Assembly (NCBI RefSeq): GCF_901000735.1 | Contig: NC_081551.1 | Coordinates: forward strand, 18,132,545-18,196,544 | Length of the DNA stretch: 64,000 nucleotides | From: Corylus avellana | Taxonomy: Eukaryota > Streptophyta > Magnoliopsida > Fagales > Betulaceae | Direction of reading: 5' to 3' | In this document: positions 59,675-64,000 of the stretch, piece after piece | Position numbering within the stretch: the stretch's first letter is position 1 | How the letters are laid out: each line of letters begins with the position of its first letter | Made by a program: the position numbers and the translations under genes | The notes under the pieces: generated by a model | The model's input: the letters and a program-made list of their open reading frames with translations, nothing else | The model's database searches: none | Told to the model about the DNA's origin: nothing

Positions 59675-60579
59675 TGTTAGTTCTTATGTTGGCTTAATTT
59701 AGTTCCAAAATACAGAGGTTACTGTTCATGAGCTTAAACACTGATATAGAATGCTCAGAATCATATCTCCACCGTTCATAATGTAGATTCATGTGTCATG
59801 AATGTCTCTGCAAAATTTCAGCTCAATCGGATCACAAACACCCATCGTTTAGAGCTATTGATCAAGACTGGACAACATTTTCAGAATGCTGTTTCACCCA
59901 TTGCATGCCCGGTCCGGACAGGCCTTCCCCATGTCCGGACCGCATTTCCAGAAACTCAAATTTTTCTCCGCAAGGCCCTGTCCGGACAGCTCATTAACCT
60001 GTCCAGACACCCCATACCTATTATGCCCAAAAAAAAGTTTTTAGTGGGCCCATGTCTAGGGTTTGATGTACTGATATATATACATCATTATAGAAGAGAG
60101 AGACACGAATTTTCACCCCTAGAGAGTTCGTCGGAGGCTGTGCTAAGAGAGATCATATGTTGTGAGTGTTAAATTGAATCTCTTAGAGTTTTAGTTATTC
60201 CTTCAATAAATCTATAGTTGAGAAGTCTATCGGAAGGGTCCGGTAAAGGAGAATCACGTTGAAGAAGATTGTGAGTAAGGAGACGAGTTGTAGGCTTGTC
60301 GATCTTACAGAGCCAAGGTCTTGCAAAGGGTTGTGAGTGTTCCTAGTGTCTGTAATCTCTGGATAATCTTTTGATAGTGATTTATTGGGTTTGGCTGCCT
60401 CGATGAGGTTTTACTTTTAGATGGGTTTCTAAAAGGTTTCCTCTTCGTAACCAAAATATATGTGTCTACCTCTTTATTGCTTTATATATTTTGGGTGATT
60501 GAATTGTTTATTGCTTCATAGTATTAATTCCGCATAAATTGTGATAAACAAGTTTTTGGAGTCGGCATAGCGTTTTTCA
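59675..60579 (+). mobile_element. 5' LTR of a copia-type LTR element
   Basis: It begins TGTTAGTTCTTATG and ends TTTTTCA. Directly after come att and then TGGTATCAGAGC, the primer-binding site complementary to initiator-Met tRNA used by copia elements. A TATA run (tatatataca) lies at about 60074. The sequence recurs from 63600. The segment 59920-60010 has clustered copies of a TGTCCGGACA palindrome. Confidence 0.9.
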
Positions 60580-60581
60580 AT

Positions 60582-60600
60582 TGGTATCAGAGCGGGTTCA
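60582..60600 (+). other. Primer-binding site (initiator-Met tRNA)
   Basis: TGGTATCAGAGCGGGTTCA, two bases after the LTR end. It is the standard minus-strand priming site of plant copia elements. Confidence 0.9.
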
Positions 60601-60649
60601 CTCTGTTTGGATTAAATTCCTGAGTGAGATCTATTGACTCCTATTTGCT

Positions 60650-61468
60650 ATGAATACTTCTCAGGGGGAATATGATCTTATAAACTCCTTCAACAATTTG
60701 TTGAAAAAATTCACTCTTTTGAGACATCAATACACAAATTGTTTGGAGGATTTTCAAGATCTTAAACATGTGAAAGAATTTGTTGTTACTAAATTGTCTA
60801 AATCACATGCCTTGATTGATTCTTTAAATTCTGAGATGTTTGTGCTTATTAAAAAGAATATATCACTTGAGAATGATTCGAAAGAACTCTCACAAAAATT
60901 CTCTAGTGATAATCTGAAAAGTTTTTTTTGTGTAGACAACAAGCATAGTATGATTGTTGATAATGGTGTTTGCTCTACTTCGCATGCTTCTAAATCTGAA
61001 AGAAAGACCTTGTTTCTTAAGCCTATGAATGTTAAAGAAGTCAAGGTTAATACAATCTGTTTGGTTAAGGACAAAACCTCTTGTTTGAATAATTGTGTGA
61101 AGCCCAAATCTAAGACTTCTTCTAAGAAACAAACTCAAGCTAAGTTTGTTCCGACATGCCACCATTGTGGGATTATTGGTCACATCAGACCAAACTGTTT
61201 TCAGTTTAAATCCCAAAGACTTTGGACAAACTCGGCTTCTCCTAAGAAAGAAAAATGTGATATAGAGTCGGGTTTGCCTAGATCAAAGTCTAAATATATC
61301 CCTCCCCATAAAAGACAATCTTCTCAAAGGTTTGTTCTCACATGTCATCATTGTGGCAAAATTGGTCATATTCGACCAAATTGTTTTAAATTAAGACATC
61401 GTATGTGTCATAAATCTGGTCCTAAGATTGTACAAGAGTGGGTTAGGAAGGATGATACCATTCACTAA
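60650..61468 (+). CDS. Retrotransposon GAG-like protein with two CCHC zinc knuckles
   Basis: An ORF of 272 aa starting MNTSQGEYDLINSF about 50 bases after the primer site. It has an N-terminal helical, coiled-coil-like stretch (ALIDSLNSEMFVLIKKNISL), a Lys/Ser-rich linker, and two nucleic-acid-binding knuckles, CHHCGIIGHIRPNC (about 169-182) and CHHCGKIGHIRPNC (about 231-244), both CX2CX4HX4C. The usual UBN2/DUF4219 front part of copia GAG is not recognisable and the protein stops shortly after the second knuckle. It has no protease, integrase or RT. The frame is uninterrupted, which may mean it is still used in trans (inference). Confidence 0.85.
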   Translation: MNTSQGEYDLINSFNNLLKKFTLLRHQYTNCLEDFQDLKHVKEFVVTKLSKSHALIDSLNSEMFVLIKKNISLENDSKELSQKFSSDNLKSFFCVDNKHSMIVDNGVCSTSHASKSERKTLFLKPMNVKEVKVNTICLVKDKTSCLNNCVKPKSKTSSKKQTQAKFVPTCHHCGIIGHIRPNCFQFKSQRLWTNSASPKKEKCDIESGLPRSKSKYIPPHKRQSSQRFVLTCHHCGKIGHIRPNCFKLRHRMCHKSGPKIVQEWVRKDDTIH

Positions 61469-62216
61469 TTGAGGGGGAGTGGTGGTGATTTCACCTTAAT
61501 TTAGGTAAGTCAATAACATGCCTAGGATTGGTTGTTTTGCTTATTTTTGAAAATCCTAGAGCATGTTGTTTTTCTTTGCTTTGCATTTTTTTTTGCTTTC
61601 TAGTTAATGCATTGCAATTTTTTTTTTTTGTTAAACTTTTTGTATGAAGAGTGTGTACATAGTTATTTTGAGATTCTTGTTTTGAGGCGTATTCATAAAG
61701 GACTTTTCAAGAAATTCATATATCATGATCTTTGAAAGGCTTATAGATGAGATGTTGTGTGCGGACCACCAAGATTTTTGTCTACTTGCTAATCAAATGT
61801 TCATGAATGTGTCATGTCTTGTGAAGACCTAGAAGTAGTTATTAAACCAAATCATTATTTTGTAGTGGGACCTATAAGATGTAATGAAAGTTTAATGCTA
61901 AAGGACATTCATGTGTTGCCTATTGTAATCTCAATTTAAGCATGCTGTTTTTTTTTTTCTTTATGCATTGCATTTTTGTTTGTTTTGCATTTGTTTTCGT
62001 TCGTATGCATTTCTTTTGTGAAAAATTTAAAAAAGACAAAAATATGTTACTTTGATTTTTTTTTTTTTTGTCTTATGCACCTAGATAGTCCATTAATTTC
62101 TCATGTTCCTTTCATGGATGTAATTTCTTGTGTCTTGGAATGTTCTTAATATGCATGAGATGAAAATTTGTGTCAATGGACTTGTTTTTGTGGTTACCTA
62201 AAGCCTGAGCTTAAGT
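61469..62216. other. Non-coding internal region of the LTR element
   Basis: It starts gagggggagtggtggtg right after the GAG stop, then AT-rich sequence with poly-T tracts. No pol motifs (protease DSG, integrase HHCC, RT YVDD) were seen in any frame. Confidence 0.65.
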
Positions 62217-62664
62217 CACTACAAAAAATTAAATTTTTTCTGACGAACGTTTTCTGACGTGTCAGGTGGCTAGGCCCTAGCCACTCTCAGGAAATTCTGA
62301 TGTGCCATGTGGCACGTTAGGAAAAGTCTCCTAAAAAAAAAATTCTACATAATTATATATTTATATATATAGGAAAAAAAAAGTTGAGGGAAAAGGGAAA
62401 AATTTCAAACAAGAAGAGAGAAAATTTTCAAAATTTCGGCCTTTTTTTTTCTTTCTTTTTTTTTTTCTTTTTTTCTGACGCGCCAAACTGGTGCGTCAGA
62501 AATTTCTGACGCGCCAATTTAGCGCGTCAGAAAATTCTGACGCATCAATTTGGTGCGTCAGAATTTTCTGACGCGTCAAACTAACACGTCAAAAAAATAT
62601 TTTTTGACGTGGCAAAAATCATGTACTGTTTGCCACGTCAGAAAATAGCAATTTTTTTGTAGTG
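62217..62664. mobile_element. CACTA-type MITE inserted in the LTR element
   Basis: It starts CACTACAAAAAATTAAATTTT and ends AATTTTTTTGTAGTG. The interior carries repeated (t)ctgacgygycaa and inverted forms, densest at 62474-62650, resembling the subterminal motifs of the CACTA element ending at 57759. No ORF. I did not find a clear 3-base target duplication. Confidence 0.75.
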
Positions 62665-63599
62665 TGGTACATTTTGCCTATGCTTTTATATCTTGTGCAC
62701 ATTTAAGCTTAAATTGAAGTTTTGTTTCACTTTATTTGTGAGGTTTGTTAGGTAACCATATGAGGTTTTTGACTAGTCATATTTTTCAAATTGACCATAT
62801 GCTAGTTCAACCTAGGGCTTAAAAATTCATGATTTCTCTTTTGTGATAAACACCAAAAGTTTAAGGACACTTTCTCAAAGAGAAAAATAAACAAAATAGT
62901 GAAACAAATAAAATCAAAAGCTCATATTTCAAAAGGAATTTATTTCACTGTGTCAAACTTGTGCAAAATGTTTTACAAAGAGAAATGTATAGGCTGAGAG
63001 TGGCTAGGCCATAGTATGATAAGGTTTGATTTTTGATTTGATATACTTGTCAAAAACCTCATGGTGGTGAAACTTTCTCCTCATTTTGTAAATTAAAATT
63101 TTTTCTCTTTGGATGGTTTACACACACACACACACCACGAAAGCATGGGTTGAAAGGAACATTTTTCTTTGCTTGGGTTAAGCAATATGAGTTTCTTGCC
63201 ATTTCTAGTCTCATGTATATTTTGCATATTTGGAGCATGTTTGGGATATTCATTGTGCAATACATGAGTCATTGATGTATATATCATGTATGTTTATTTG
63301 ACTTTTGAGGGAGATAAACATGTTTTGTATTTCCAGTTTCTTGTTGTTAATTGAGTCATACATTGTGGGGGAGTTTTACTGATGTTTCTTTATGATCATG
63401 CATTCTACGTCATTTTTTTTTATCATGAGTTTTATTTATGTCTTCTTGTTCCACATATGCCTTGATGTATTTTGTGAAGTGTTTCAGGAAATATGAAGAC
63501 CTTTTGTCATTCTGTGACAAAAAGGGAGAGTAAATATGGGGAGATGATGGGAGTGGCTCGGCATTTTAGTTTTGTCATTGAATTACCAAATGGAGAGTT

Positions 63600-64000
63600 T
63601 GTTAGTTCTTATGTTGGCTTAATTCAGTTCCAAAATGCAGAAGTTATTGTTTACAAGCTCAAATACTGATATATAATGCTTAGAATCAAATCACTACCGT
63701 ACATAATGTAGATTCATGTGCCATGAATGTCCCTACAAAATTTCAGCTCAATCAGACCACAAATGCCCATCGATCGGAGCTGTTGATCAAGACTGGACAG
63801 CATTTCCAAAATGCTGTTTCACCCATTGCATGCCTGGTCCGGACATGCCTTCCCCGTGTCCGGACCGCATTTTCAAAAACTCAAATTTTGCTTCGCAAGG
63901 CCCTGTCCGGACAGCCCATTAACCTATCCGGACACCCCGTACCTATTATGCCAAAAAACGTGTTTTTAGTGGGCCCGGGTCTAGGGTTTGATGTACTGAT
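63600..64000 (+). mobile_element. 3' LTR (first 401 bases)
   Basis: Collinear with the 5' LTR from TGTTAGTTCTTATGTTGGC to the end of the window (ggtttgatgtactgat), including the cluster of TGTCCGGACA-type palindromes. Substitutions are frequent. Confidence 0.88.

Larger units (their letters stand above)
59675..64000 (+). mobile_element. GAG-only copia LTR element (TR-GAG-like), 3' LTR cut by window end
   Basis: Order: 5' LTR, primer site, GAG ORF, about 2.1 kb with no pol-like frame, then the start of the 3' LTR at 63600. The internal 3' region contains aaaaagggagagtaaatatgggg (63518 on), a purine-rich stretch suited to plus-strand priming. A CACTA MITE is inserted at 62217-62664. Over the first ~215 aligned bases the two LTRs differ at roughly 30 positions by eye, so the insertion is old or the LTRs have different origins. 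Confidence 0.8.

Noticed and set aside
60650..61468. A host CCHC zinc-finger gene
   Set aside because: It lies between LTRs directly after an initiator-Met primer-binding site, so it is retrotransposon GAG.
62474..62650. CRISPR-like regular repeats (ctgacgcgycaa)
   Set aside because: The repeats are inverted and irregularly spaced, within CACTA ends, in a plant nuclear context; they are subterminal transposase-binding repeats.

Overview
The window is nuclear DNA from a flowering plant, most likely a woody eudicot. The reasons are AT-rich intergenic sequence, long introns with GT/AG borders, L1-type LINEs, copia/CACTA/hAT/Mutator-type elements, and a protein that follows the Arabidopsis GRV2/KAM2 protein closely. 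No species can be named from sequence alone.

The main gene lies on the minus strand from 45509 down to 12740. It is the plant orthologue of RME-8/DNAJC13 (GRV2, also called KAM2), a large endosomal J-domain protein. I could place all 22 coding exons, with splice sites and phases that agree throughout. One copy of each exon gives about 2591 residues. The assembled locus, however, holds exons 12-18 twice in tandem (31442-36143 and 26064-30858), separated by a run of 100 N. Introns 19 and 20 also hold two near-identical 5-kb LINE-bearing segments, one of them bounded by 20-N gaps. A third repeated block, GRV2 exons 1-2 with upstream sequence, lies inverted at 52352-55783 between two 100-N gaps. 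Together these look like allelic contigs kept beside each other in a heterozygous genome, although a real duplication is not excluded.

Left flank (1-12739): no gene that I can support. It holds MITEs, a 1.6-1.9 kb tandem duplication, a Mutator-type MITE with a perfect 9-base target duplication, a tRNA-derived SINE and microsatellites. Upstream of GRV2 (46287-47690) is a 1.4-kb terminal-inverted-repeat element. It carries a fragment of a phosphoenolpyruvate carboxylase kinase (PPCK)-like gene and a nested GC-rich MITE. An intact intronless BAHD acyltransferase gene follows on the minus strand (49228-50604), then a broken terminal exon of a lysine/alanine-rich protein (51282-51641).

Right flank (55884-64000) is transposon territory: the 3' part of a CACTA element with a decayed Transposase_24-like gene, a minisatellite, a non-autonomous hAT element with 8-base target duplications, a second GC-rich MITE, and a copia-type LTR element. 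The LTR element keeps a GAG zinc-knuckle ORF but no pol, and has a CACTA MITE inserted in it. Only GRV2 and the BAHD gene look like functional host genes. They are unrelated in function as far as the sequence shows.
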